Below, piece by piece: positions 45,898 to 57,758 of a stretch of 64,000 bases of DNA. How positions within the stretch are numbered: position 1 is the first letter of the stretch; every line of letters begins with the position of its first letter. The translations under genes were made by a program, and so were the position numbers. Source of the stretch: Paralvinella palmiformis (Eukaryota; Annelida; Polychaeta; Terebellida; Alvinellidae); contig JAODUP010001121.1 in the NCBI GenBank assembly GCA_025642065.1, positions 1-64,000 of the forward strand, written 5' to 3'. A model generated the notes under the pieces. That model ran no database searches. It worked only from the letters and a program-made list of their open reading frames with translations, and had not been told where the DNA came from.

Positions 45898-45989
45898 TTG
45901 GTGTGAGCATGAGGGTATTAGAGGAATGCAATAAACTGTCACGAACTTTGACAATACAAGTTGTATGTCCCAAGTATAAACATAATATT

Positions 45990-46695
45990 TATGTATTGGC
46001 AATTCGGGTGTAAATGTGGCAACTGCATTGTGCAGGTACACGAAAGGGAGAGCAGGTGGTGTACTGAAATATCGGAGATATGGGCCAAAGTCACGGACTA
46101 TGAACCGTTCAAGTGCTTTACCCAGCATCCAGGATTTTACAGTGCATTCTTGGATGTCTGGTCGCCTCAAGTAACACATTGTGGGTTCCGACAAGTTTAT
46201 GGACGGATTGAGAAGCCCCTGTTCATGTGAGTTGCTGTTTCTTCAAATAAATATAGTTTTGTGGAACTTAAATAATAGCAAGGGTGGACCTCGAACTGTG
46301 TGTTTGAGGGCTCTGATCTGATCGATAAACTATAAAGATATACGTATTAGGTATTGTACGGGGGATAAGGCTCATGCTCGGGGTGAGACTTTCACCCTTG
46401 CAACTGTAACTCCGACATAGATATGATATAACAAAGGTAGGTAGTATCTGCACAGGATTATTTTCGATCATCTGTGTAATTACTGAGATTGGTTTAACTT
46501 GTAAGAAATAACATTCTGTGATGTTTCACAATTCTCCCATTTATTTCCATGAAGTGTCTTTACCCTGCTCATAGACATGTTGTTATGTGTTGTTGGGATT
46601 ACTTAGGACGTGAAAATCGAGAACCATTGCCTTCCTGTGTGTATCGAAAAATCAGCGAGACATTCCATACCGATTCCATTGTGAGTTTCAAATAG
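45990..46695 (+). CDS. P2X7 C-terminal-like cysteine/zinc domain, two exons
   Basis: Exon 1 (from about 45990 to 46226) reads CKCGNCIVQVHERESRWC, then FKCFTQHPGFYSAFLDVWSP and FRQVYGRIEKPLF. The donor is TTCAT|GTGAGT. Exon 2 (46575-46695) follows a TGCTCATAG acceptor and reads HVVMCCWDYLGRENREPLPS, CVYRKISETFH, then stop. The splice is phase-consistent. The pattern C.CGNC, (R/C)C.E, C.T.HPGF, FR..Y, CWDYLGR and LPSCV is that of the cytoplasmic cysteine-rich tail of P2X7 and of many free-standing invertebrate proteins annotated as P2X7-like. In P2X7 this domain binds zinc and nucleotide; here it would be a soluble domain of about 110 residues, with no channel part in view. The second member of the usual CC pair is changed (RWC). 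The 5' start is not resolved, and SINE-A lies immediately upstream. Confidence 0.78.
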
Positions 46696-46699
46696 CCCA

Positions 46700-48517
46700 A
46701 TTTATAATTGTAATATTTTTGTTTATTTACAAAGTTTGAACACTATGTTGCTGTAAATTGTTTCAATACACAAAGAACTTAACCAAAATATCTTTACGCC
46801 ATTTTATGTGTCTTTGTGGAATTGCATATTCTCTGAAGGATTTATTGTAGATGTGTGGAATTGATTTTCTCAAGATTTATTTACACAGATAAAACATAAA
46901 TTTGTGCATGTACAATATAGTTTATAATGAGACCACAATCCATATTTCCATTGTGCTTGCTCTTCCACAACCATGAATAGATTCTTTTAAATTGTTTCAT
47001 AATAAAATGGACAACTTAAGGCCACTGGGTGATACATACGCAGCCACTTGGCGAACAATCCATCTAGTTCTGAATTTTTAATAACTGTAATATATCAAAA
47101 TGTTGTTAGCAAATAAAAGAATTGGCTATTAGCAAAACAATATTGTACTCTTGCTATTTACTAACATTACCATTCAATATAGCATTATTTATCTATATCA
47201 AAGAGTAATTTTCATCAAAACTAAAGTTTCCACAGCTAAATACAAGATCACTAACTGTCAACATCATAATAGTTAGCAGCAATAATACCATTTGGTCGTC
47301 AAATAGTAGTCGGTATCGATCAAGGCCCTAAATTCTAGGCCAGAGGCAAAATAACAACAATTTCCATATTATATGTGATATCTCCAATCAGGCAGAAAGG
47401 TAGGAGTGTGCTTGCACAAACCATAGTTCAATACAAGATGGCCCTAATACTATTAACCAAGGAGAATGTAGCACGAGACAGAAAATGAATAAGTATCGCA
47501 TATATTAGCGTATTAGAAAATACTAAGAAAGTGATTTTCGTCATTACATTTGTACACAAGCCATACTGATCACCAATCACCATGACGTTGAATCATGTTA
47601 TTGTATTATTTACAGAAAAACGTGTATTTACACAGCAATAATCAAATTGCACATCCTATACTGCAGATATCCAAGCAGTCAACAGTGAGAAATTCATTAA
47701 TCACCAAAACCATTATGAAAATGTACAGGTATATTATATTGTCGTACATTATACGCCACCATAGCCACCTACCGAGCAAAACGAGTGACATACTTATTCA
47801 CTGGAAGGTCTGACCTTGATCTCACTGGCGATTGAATATTGCACTACAGTATGCCATTGTTTGACGGAATCTTGCAATTTAGTTTGGTTTTCAACATAGG
47901 CATGCATCAATCAGCAAATCAGCTCATCCACGTATCCTGAATAAACAGTGAGCACAGGAATATCGGAAGTCGGATCCATTTACATTTAGACACGCCACAT
48001 TCTATCTGTGTTGATTTAAAATGTATCTGTACGATATCACACTATTGAAATGCATCTAATGAGCTCTGTCTAATATCATGACAGTCCTGCGCCTCTAATT
48101 GACCAATGTCACTGTTGGCTAGGAGGGTTTGTGTGGCGCTCACTATATATTGCTTTCAGACAACAGCTGCAACGAAAATAAATAAATACCAGTAACAATT
48201 GTATCTGCAGACAGTAGGAATGTACACAGCTGTACGGTTTTGATGTTGCCATGCTGCATCCGTTAAGAAATTTAATAAACGTTATCACGAAGGTTGGTAT
48301 AGGTAAGAAATAAGCTGTCTAGATAATTGATTAAAACCATAATATAACTACATTTAAATATACCAACCCTTGCAGCTTGTTGACAGTATGCCTTCTCTTG
48401 TTCTCCAAAACTATCATTATCTGTGACCGATTCATTATCCGAGTGTAAGTCCATAGCTGCTGACTGTCATAAAACATTATAATTCTTCTTAGCTGGGTTA
48501 CTCTGGAAATGGGCAAA
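46700..48517. other. No recognisable gene
   Basis: AT-rich. Short frames on both strands are without resemblance. Part may be 3' UTR of the P2X7-like gene. Confidence 0.45.
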
Positions 48518-48583
48518 TGTGTGCGCATGGTATATTAAATGGGCCGAGCGGCCTCCAAAGGTAATGAAGCGAAGTCAAAGAAT
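48518..48583 (-). mobile_element. SINE-A 3' fragment
   Basis: GTGTGCGCATGGTA, TTAAATGGGCCGAGCGGCC, TCCAAAGGTAATGAAGCGAA. Only the middle and tail side remain; the head is missing. Confidence 0.75.
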
Positions 48584-50705
48584 AGTAGAAATACATTTGC
48601 AAGCGATGCGAGCTACCTACGGCGTGGGTTATGGTGTTTTGTGAGGGATTATTAGGGGGAATGGTAAATTACTGTTCTATCATTAGTAGAAATGCCATTG
48701 TCAATAACTCGAGAACACTTGGAACAGTGTGGCAAGCTATCAGGAGCCATTTTGGTTTTTAAGCCACAGGAGCACACTTTGTTGACTTCGCCTATATGAA
48801 GTTAGAAGTAAATAAACATTCTGCCACTAAGCGGGTATAGCTGATGAACGTTTTTTGAGTAAGTGTAAATGTTTGCCAGAGCATGACAAACAATTCATTG
48901 CTAGAGCTTGACAAGTTACTTGAGATGACTTAGTGATGGTGATCTAACTGAAGAGAGCTAGGGTATGCACCCAATAGTTAGTCATGTATACTCAGAGTCT
49001 CAAGATTACTCAGCAAGTACCACCCAAGAAGCTTTAAGTAATCGTAGGGTTCAGGTGAGACAATCTTCAACCATGGACTATTTTTGCAATGTTGTTCAAA
49101 TAATTTTAGATTCTGGTGCTGAAATTAACATGATTAAAGCCTTTTTGCCAAATACATTGGTGCAATGATCAACATAGTTCGCAGAGAGCCTACAACAGAC
49201 GGACGTTCCACATTAGACGTCATGGGTGAAACACGGCTCACACTGACTCGTGATGACAAATCATTTGAAGGCCTTGTCGTTGGTGAGTTGCATGGCAACA
49301 TTTTAGGAGGTTTTCCCTTCTTGAGTCTCAATGACATAACCCTATGTCCTGCAAAATATCAGATGATACTCTTTGATAATACGGTCTACACGTTTGGCAA
49401 TAAATTGTTCTGAACACATCCGAATCATACGCAGGACTGACAACCATCTGACTACCATCTGACTACCATCTGGCTAGCTGAGTATGTGTAAATAGAACTT
49501 CTCCAAGAAGACATGCTGTCCTTAGAACCAAGTATGGATTTACACATTGTTCGTACATATAACATTTCACAACTATGGCCAACAACTGATATCATTGGTA
49601 ATGTCGGAGGAAAGGTGCGTATCCCCAACCTGTCGCAGGAACCAAAGGTACTACGCAAGGGTGAATAATTTTATCATGTTCGTCCTGTCTTTGTTCCATC
49701 AACAAGCACTGTCAACGTAAGCACACAACCCAAAACTACAACGCCACAGAATACGTACCACCCAGTTACTCTACATATTGATCCAGAAGGTGTCCTTTGC
49801 TCTACCCCGAAGCTCAGTTCCGGTTTGTATTAATGGAATATGACACAGTTTTTGACAAAAACTAAGTGGATATAATTGCAAGTGTGGACCTTATGCAGCA
49901 GTTGTCAACATGGGTACTGCCCAGCCCTCACAACGCAAAGGACGCATTCCACAGTATTCTCGGTACAAAATGAATTGTAGCCGAATCAGTAGAAGTCTTC
50001 CAATTCCATAAGACTCTAGGAGTTGTTGCTGAATACCTGAACCTATCATTTATTATCAAGAAGACTACTGGCGAATATCTACTCGTGACAGATGTAGGCT
50101 GCTATAGTAAGCCTCGGCCAGCATTAATGTCTGATGTAGACTCTTGCATTACGTAGTATAGCGCACTGGCGATATATGATCGTCACTGATCTAACAAGCG
50201 GATTTGACCAACTTCCGCTGTCAAAGGAGTCAATGAAATATTGTGGAGTTTCGTGGGGTTCGTGTGTACAGCTATTGGGGTGCCAGTATCTGAAACTGCT
50301 CTGGAAGAACTAATGAGTCGTGTCTTTGGTGACATTTTGCAGGATGGTGTGGTAGCCAAGCTGGCTGATGATTTACACTGTGTACTCTAACTGAATAAAG
50401 GTGTTCAATGCATTTAACATATCCCTCTAAAACTATAATCTCTCCTAGAATTACCGCTATACTGGGATGCATATGGTCTGCAGATCAGAAACATGCTAGC
50501 CCAGATCGAACAACCACATTATCCTTATGTGTCCGTCCCACCCGTTCGTGGACTTGGATCATTCATCGATATCTAAGAAGTACTTGCTCGTGTCATACCA
50601 ATGCGATATCTTCTGATAAATGGTCTTGGACAGATGATTTATGTTCAGGTTTTACCATTACCCAGAAATCACTCTCAATAAACAAGATTATTACACTCCC
50701 AAGAC

Positions 50706-50949
50706 CATTGGTGCGCCACATATCCACAAAATATATTCTCTCGGCAGTATCACAGATCACATCCCTACCTTCACTAGTCTGAGTGCCAAGATCTTCGTCG
50801 CAGACACGCTCAGCTCTCACAGAGTACACGTCCCTCTCGCAAACTAACCAATATCAAAGATATTAAACGTTATCTTCATGTTAGCATTGCCAAACATAGC
50901 CTGCTAGTAGTCTGACAAGGTGATCCCTTAGCACAATTTGGATTAGCAC
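50706..50949 (+). repeat. 244-bp direct duplication within the Gypsy relic, copy 1
   Basis: Runs from CATTGGTGCGCCAC to GATTAGCAC. It is 244 bases, as is 51233-51476, with only about 9 differences by eye. It sits after the RT segment and interrupts the expected order, since it carries the sequence that belongs after RNase H. Confidence 0.9.
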
Positions 50950-51232
50950 GCCACAAAACACTTTAGTCCATATAGTATCCAATCTGAGCATAAGACATGT
51001 ATCCTAACCGATAGTAAGCCATGCGTCCAGACATTTGAAGAACTTTGTCGATGACAGTTCTCAGCTAGTCCTCGCGTTTCGACCTGTCTTGCCACAGTCA
51101 GCCGTTGCCAAGCTAGTAGTCAACATCTATCGGGGATCGCCAACGTTCCATCTGATTTTGCTAGTCGTAATGCCACTGAGTGTGATAACAGCAATTGCCA
51201 AATCTGCACCTTTATCAGACACACTGAAGACT

Positions 51233-51476
51233 CATTGGTACGCCACATATCCACAAACTAAATTCTCTCGGCAGTATCACAGATCACATCCCTACCTTCA
51301 CTAGTATGAGTGGCAAGATCTTCGTCGCAGACACGCTCAGCTCTCACAGAGTACACGTCCCTCTCGCAAACTAACCAATATCAAAGATATTAAACGTTAT
51401 CTTCATGTTAGCATTGCCAAATATGGCCTGCTAGTAGTCCGACAAGGTGATCCCTTAGCACAATTTGGATAAGCAC
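51233..51476 (+). repeat. 244-bp direct duplication within the Gypsy relic, copy 2
   Basis: The copy in the expected pol position, from CATTGGTACGCCAC to GATAAGCAC, following the RNase H remnant and leading into the integrase. Confidence 0.9.
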
Positions 51477-52261
51477 CGATGCAAGAAACTAATACCACGT
51501 CACGGTCTATACTAGAAGGACTAGTCATGACATATTAAACTGAATCATCATTCAGCCAACCAATTAGAATTAGTACCCCAACACTTCTTCTATGCCCTGG
51601 ATATGGACAAATCAATAGATCAGGTCTTTCTTTCATGTCACTAATGTCCGGCACTAAAGGCTATATCACATACAGTTGCTCCCCAGGATACAAAAGATCC
51701 TTCCGATGCTATTGGTGCATTTTATGCAGCCTGTGTAATCAAACGCGAGCGCCAATGAATAATGGTAGTCCGAAAATGTATCAAATCATTCAAATCAAAG
51801 GCCGCACAGCTAGTGAACGTCAAGACTCTCTGAGAGCAGCCTTCGTCAATTTATGTGTACCGCTGCGACCATTGGGTGGTCCAGTCGCTGTTATAATGAC
51901 TGGTCCTGTTCCTGTGTTTTGAGCACTTGTCAATGACGACGTTTTACACCAACAGAAACTAGCCATTAAAATCGGTCCTGTGAAATATATCAACAAACAT
52001 CCAGTTGCAGAAAGAGCTGTACAGAAAGTTGAACATGAACCTCTACATTTGAAACCAATCAGAGGCCCTCTGTAACCTCTCCAGCTTTATATTGCAATCT
52101 CTCTATTGAACATTCATATTCGCAGTAGGGGCCTGTCTGCTAGAGAGACGGGGAACTCGGCGTGACCAATTTACAAATGCTCAGATTAAATGCGCCTCTG
52201 CAAGAAAAAAGGAGCATTTTGTTGATTCCCAAACAATATTGGTGCTTTATTACAAATGGAT

Positions 52262-54515
52262 GTTATTAATCTGTATATTTTGCCTTAAAGTTGTGCATAA
52301 CCTTGCACAGATACCACAGTCATATGATATAATATGCTTAGTAGAAACCTGGATATAGACAGATATTTACATCACCCTTTATGTGACTTATTTCTAGAAT
52401 ATACGCAGTAAATTGTATATGGCTGACGCCGATACGCCAGAGACAGTTGCCCAGGTGGAGTTGTTGTATTTGTGAAATCAATTATTAACACAGGAGTGTC
52501 ATTGATACAAAAGTGTTATTACTTTTTTCCTGAAAACTTTGTAAAGAATTCTTCAGTCTGAAAAAGCCAATTATTTTAGGATATTTATACATATCTTGTG
52601 ATGGCTCAACTTTTTATATTCAACGAGATGAAAAGGGTGGTATAGTTGAACTTGCTGGATTACTGTGTGACATTGTAGACCCAGAACATGATATATTTCT
52701 AACAGGTGATTTAACAGCAGAACTAGCAATACTGATGATTTTATTTCTCTTGACTAAGTTGAGCACACTTCAGTGCAGTGCGCATTCTTGTTGATGTTCT
52801 ACAAAGCTCAACCGCCAACACCATGGAAAAGCGGCAAACAAGCGTTATCATACAAAAGGCCAAAGCCAGAAATGCCAAATGGTGGGACAATGTTTGCGAA
52901 AATCTAAAATCAACCAAGTCCACCGTTTTAAATCGGTTCAGGCCAAATAGAATAAATCCTTATTTACAATCCTAATTAAACACCAAGCGAATCTTTAAAT
53001 CCATTTGCAGACGAAAGGAAATAAACTTCAAAAACAAAGTGTATGCCAATATCCGTACCAATGTACATTGTACTAACGCTTTATGGAATGTCATCAGAAG
53101 CTGTAGAAGAACCTCGGATGTATCTAAGAATATTTATGATAGTACACTGTATACATATTCTTTTTGACAATTTATTAAATAATGATCAGGAGGTTGATGA
53201 ACATTTCAAATCGCAAATATGTGGTGTCATTACAAATCAAGATTCCTTTTGCATAAATTGTGAAAATAACATTCTACACGAATTGAATGCTGATATTACG
53301 TTATCAGTAAATGCTTTGATTCTATCCCACACGTTACACTTATGGTACAGACTTATCAATGAAAGTATTCACGGCAGGATTTTAAATGTGCTTCGATCAA
53401 TGTATAATAAATTAAAACCTCGAACCAAAACTCCCAATGGTCTAACCGCATTATTTAAATGTATAACTGGTACCCGTCAAAGTTGTATGCTGACTCCTTT
53501 TCTGTTCATTTTATATCTGAATGAGCTTGTACATGTGTGTAATGACGCCTGTCGCGGTCTATTTATAAATGAATCAATGTCGACTGTACATTTGTTACTT
53601 CATGCTGATGATGTTGGTATGGTAAATGGCACGATAGGCCAATTGCAACGTCAATTAAACGTAATGAGTGAAATGCTGCAAGATTTGAGGATATTGGAAA
53701 GATTCGCAGAAAGTTTGTAAATATATTTTATGTATTTCATCTCATATACCTTCAGCTATGGCGCTTGAAGAATGTGGGAAACTCCCATTGTCAATTAATT
53801 ATAGTTCTAGATGTGTGAAATATTGTATTGATTTAGTAACCGGTCATAATGTATATAACACAGTCATGCTATAATTTAGTCAGGTGGCTTAGCGAAACAG
53901 GCAGGGTTACATGGACGTCAAATGTTAAAGACATATTGCCTAGGTATGGCTTTGGACATGTTTGGATCAACCGAACTGTCGGTGACAAAAAATAACTTTT
54001 TAGAGATCTTAAAGGTACGGCACGAAATGGCGTCGCGCAAAATTGGCTTGCTGAAATTAAATTAATGTCAAAATTATCGACATATTGCCAATTCAAATCT
54101 TCACTAGAACTAGAGCATTATAACATATAAAATTGTTTTACAAATCACAAGTTATTTATTGAGAGATTTAGAGGTACATTGCCAAGAAGAGAAAGAATAT
54201 GCATGCTTTGCGTAAATAATGGCATTCGTGTAATAGAGGATGAATATTATTTTATTTCTATCTGTTCTCTGTACCAACACCTGAGATCCACTTTCCTGCA
54301 GGGCATCCTTCGTTATAACCATTTAAATACATTTTGTTATGTAATGTCATGCAATAACAAATATGTAAATATCAATTTAGCTAAAAAATATGTTTCTCAC
54401 GCTCTAGATGTTCACAACATGCTCAGCAAGTTGTAATTTGGATCTTGTATGTTTATGCACCTATTGCTTTGTACTATGGGCCTCACGCCTCTTAAGTACA
54501 CAATAAAGCTTTAGT
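52262..54515 (+). pseudogene. LINE (EN-RT-C-terminal finger) of a lophotrochozoan-type family
   Basis: In order: apurinic endonuclease pieces (SYDIICLVETW near 52320; YISCDGSTFYIQRDEKGG and HDIFLTGDLTAE near 52590-52720); linker (RNAKWWDNVCENLKSTKS); RT (INESIHGRILNVLRSMYNKL, NGLTALFKCITGTRQSCML, TPFLFILYLNEL). The catalytic box is LLHADDVGM at about 53595, so the usual Y of YADD is H. The C-terminal part is WSTYCQF-like near 54085, then a Cys-His finger segment (CMLCVNNGIRVIEDEYYFIS, then ICSLYQHLRSTFL) and a frame ending at TAA near 54434. The 3' UTR ends at an AATAAAG-type signal near 54503. It has stops in several places, and the EN is in another frame from the RT. It looks 5'-truncated within EN. 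Confidence 0.86.
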
Positions 54516-55599
54516 GGGGTGCCCGGATACCCAGTCATTTCAAATTGATGCAAAAGTTTCGCTTTTTCAGTACTAATTTGAAGGTAATGGTCTATGGAAC
54601 AATTTTGGTTTGAGTGTCAAGCATTCAGATAACAAAACCTTTTTTGCCCATTTTTCAAAATGGCGGCCATCAAAAATCGTGAATTACTAATTTTTGGAAA
54701 AAGGACTAATATTTTCCTGCAATGTCTATGTAATGTAACCTTTATTGCTATACTAAAGCTAATATTGTGTGTGGAAACAACTGAAATTGAAACATCGATG
54801 CTTCGAATATTCTGGTATGCCAAAAATCAAAGGTGGCTGCCAATTCCGTTTTTATTGCATTATGTCTCATACTTCTGTCCAATTGAACTTAGAATGGTGG
54901 TTCTGGTGTCTATATCTCCGGTTCATGTATGGGTAATTGAATAAAAATAAACTAGGCATGATTGGAGCATATCGTATATGCTATTTCACGCCAATGAAGT
55001 AATAATACTAAATATAATGACGCAATGACTTTTTTTGTCTTTTTATCAGGGCCGTGACGTGGTTTGTCTTTTTTTTAAAGCAAACCGAAGAAAACCCACC
55101 ATTATTTGACCACGTCTTCTTTCCAGCTTTCAGATATCATGGATGGCTGAGAAGCTGAAATGGGAGTTGCCATTGCAGTGCAAATAAATATAAAAATAAC
55201 CTTCATAAAACCAACATTTTTGTGCACCAAGAAGGCAGTTATTTAAAAAAAGATTCTGTCTTTTCAGGTCGTTTCTAAGATGGCTAGGAGGCAAGATGAC
55301 AGTTATGCATTCTATGCCAAAAACAAACCTAGGAAGAGCTTGTTTGTCTTCTTGGGAATCCAGTCATGAGCCATGGAGAGGGAGCCTACACAGAAATCAT
55401 TAGCTTTGTAAGTCAGTTCAGAGCAATTGGTGCTGCTTCCTACCCCGACGTAGAACCTCCAGATGAGGAATCCATGCACAAGAATCGTGCTTCCTGGCAT
55501 AAATGATGTCGTCAGCTTTACAGCGCATCAGCACTTGAGCATGCAAAGAAACGCCATTATGAAGGATTACCTCCTGAAAGAATAATATCCTGGCGGACT
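54516..55599. other. No gene recognised
   Basis: A plus-strand frame at 54660-54944 starting MAAIKNRELLIFGKRTN is open for 94 codons but does not resemble a known protein and overlaps A-rich, repeat-like sequence (ATGGCGGCCATCAAAAATCG). A minus frame at 55312-55500 is likewise unassigned. Confidence 0.4.
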
Positions 55600-56680
55600 G
55601 GTGTAACTGTTAATCGTATTCTGTGTCTCTTCTGTGGCGACGAAACAAATGCAGCAAACCATTCTTTCCAGAAGGTTAATCTCCCCTCAACAGATGACAA
55701 GGCTGTCGCAGAGAGGGAAGAGCGTATTGTGGCACCCATTGCAGAAGGCGAGTTAGTCGCCATTGAGGCCAAGGATTATTGGAATTGCTACACTAGGTTT
55801 ACATGCCATTACGATGTGATTTGTAAACAAGACACAGCTAGCGAAAATCTTGAAGCCACAGGAGAAAATGAATTGCTCCAATTTATAAAAGAAGAAGTTG
55901 CTGGATGTCGTAGAATGCTTGCCGTGCAAGATCTGAGAGATATGATGACGGAGTGATTACAACAACATAAAATCCAGAAGACTATGAACCGGATGCGCCT
56001 AAAGGAAAAAGCCCTCGAACATTTTCCAAATTTGACAGAGGAGACCTAGTTTCAACCGTTTGTTCGAAGACAGAAATATCATATTGCATGCAACTCAAAC
56101 ACAAAATGAGGAAGCACATACCTTACGTCCATTCTCCGTAAAGATATTTTTCGAATTTCAGGAAGATCCTCTCTGTGTGTCAGGTAACCATGCTAAATAT
56201 GACTTATCTTTCTGTGAACTTGGACTGAGAGCCTTCACTTGCAGTGTTCCTGGCTCTGAAATTGCATTCGCACACAAGAAGCAAAATATTTGTTGAACTA
56301 TTACACAAATATGTTCTGGGCGTGTTATATAAGAAATTTCTCACCATTGAAGTTAACTTTGCACAGGTTATTGTAGATCAAACAAAGAACAACGCCGGTA
56401 TAGTCTGTCATACATATTTCGTCAGCACATTTTCACAGTAGCAGCACTGGATAACTTGGATCACAATCCCCCCAAAAAGGCATTGAAGTTCTATTGCATC
56501 TTTCCCATGAGAAAGCAGCTACTCCAGAAATAATTCGACATGGAATGGAATTGGTGAAAAAGTCAACTTAGCAACTCAACCTGAACCAAATCCCCGTGTT
56601 GGTAGTGGACCAATCACTGTATGGCCTAACAAAACACTTACCATGGATCAACACAAACAACGATTAAGTAGTTCACCTTA
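55600..56680 (+). pseudogene. Decayed member of a second multicopy invertebrate protein family (CLFCG-type)
   Basis: Read through several frames: RILCLFCGDETNAANHSFQK, then GELVAIEAKDYWNCYTRF, ENELLQFIKEE, VQDLRDMMTE, HKIQKTMNRMRLKEKALEHF and NLTEET. Then ILRKDIF, LHSHTRSKIFVELLHKYVLG, VNFAQVIVDQTKNNAGIVC, LDNLDHNP-like, and EIIRHGMELVKKSTQQLNLN with IPVLVVDQSLYGLTKHLPW. This order matches, from memory, an abundant uncharacterised protein family of corals, molluscs and annelids that starts with CLFCG/CIFCG and contains HTKTRSR.LVD.LY, a VCPTN block and a P(V/I)..(V/A)DQ.LYAL.K block. High copy number suggests a mobile element. Here the frames are broken at least four times. Function unknown. 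Confidence 0.62.
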
Positions 56681-57469
56681 ATAGCGAACGAACTAAAGCA
56701 TCTCTCGTGCATCTGCATATTGATCGTAACAAAAGCCGTGCTCGCGATCGCTATTTTGCTCAGAACCAGTTGTGGATTATTATTATATCAGGATTAATAA
56801 ATGTATATATTACAAACATGAATATAAAATAATATTTCATGCTGGTCTCTCTTACATGTTTCAAATTCAGTAATAAGAGAAATAATTTGGAGGTATATTT
56901 TATTCGGTAACCATAACAGACTCGCGTCATTCACACGAGTACAATTGAATCAGTCCATTTGACAAGTCAATCATTATTTAATCCAAATAAGAGGATTCTG
57001 TGACAAAATACCAGCTTGGCTGTTTATTCGTTACCACGGCAATTCCGTTTCTTAGTGTGGATACTAGCAAAGCTTGAAAAATCCTCTCGCTGGATGCTGA
57101 AGATGATTCAAGGTCTATTCTCCCATGCATTATATCCTCTTTCGCTGTATTGAAACCACCCACGAAACTAACCACGTGTAACATTTATTTAATGTGAAAG
57201 CTATAAGATGGATTGAATCAGATTAGCAGATATCCTGAGCTCTTGACACACGGAGGATCATTAAGTGAAGCCACTTTCACTGCATGCATAGTCAGCAACA
57301 GACATACATCAACATTAACCCAAGAGGGCAGTGTCTTGCTTGTCATACAATTAATGAATAGTTCTATTCAATTAGTACTACCTCCTAAGTTCTAGAAACA
57401 AATAACAGACTAATCAGGTCAATCGATTTCGACTACAAACAATACCAGTGTATGATTACCATAATCTAA
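56681..57469. other. No recognisable gene
   Basis: AT-rich; short frames only, none with family resemblance. Confidence 0.45.
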
Positions 57470-57758
57470 TAATGAGGCCCTAACTTACTGTATAATAATT
57501 TTACTTTGAATATTACAATATTATATTAATAACATATCAATAATTTAAGCCATTCTAAAAACTATTTTTCATGTATATCTTGGAAAACAAATGTCACAAA
57601 TTTGTTGGCTATGCCAAAATTTATATTTAAAAATATGCTTTTGACAGTTTATGACGTTATCATTTCATAAACCACCATAAACCTATTTGTGACATGATGT
57701 CATAAACCCTGGATTAATCCATGGTTTTTGACATTGTGTCATTAACTTGCCAACCCTG
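57470..57758. mobile_element. Right end of a hAT-type element
   Basis: The sequence ends GCCAACCCTG at 57758, the complement of a hAT left end (CAGGGTTGGC). AT-rich sequence before it contains repeated CATAAACC and TTTATGAC words. No matching left end was found upstream within 1 kb, so the element may be truncated and the left limit given is approximate. Confidence 0.5.

Larger units (their letters stand above)
48964..52210 (+). pseudogene. Gypsy-type LTR retrotransposon pol relic (PR-RT-RNase H-INT)
   Basis: The domains are in Gypsy order. Aspartic protease: IILDSGAEINMIKA (DSG at 49109), then after a frameshift DVMGETRLTLTRD, FEGLVV and [39 protein letters not shown] and the catalytic box LADDLHC at about 50361. 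RNase [22 protein letters not shown], with SASPRVST and ASRNATECD, in several frames. Integrase: SLRAAFVNLCVPLRPLGGP, NKHPVAERAVQKVEHEPL and SRGLSARE. Many stops and frameshifts, plus a 244-bp internal duplication, make it inactive. No gag and no LTRs were recognised. The right side is cut by, or abuts, a LINE at about 52260. It belongs to the animal Gypsy group common in molluscs, corals and echinoderms. Confidence 0.85.
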
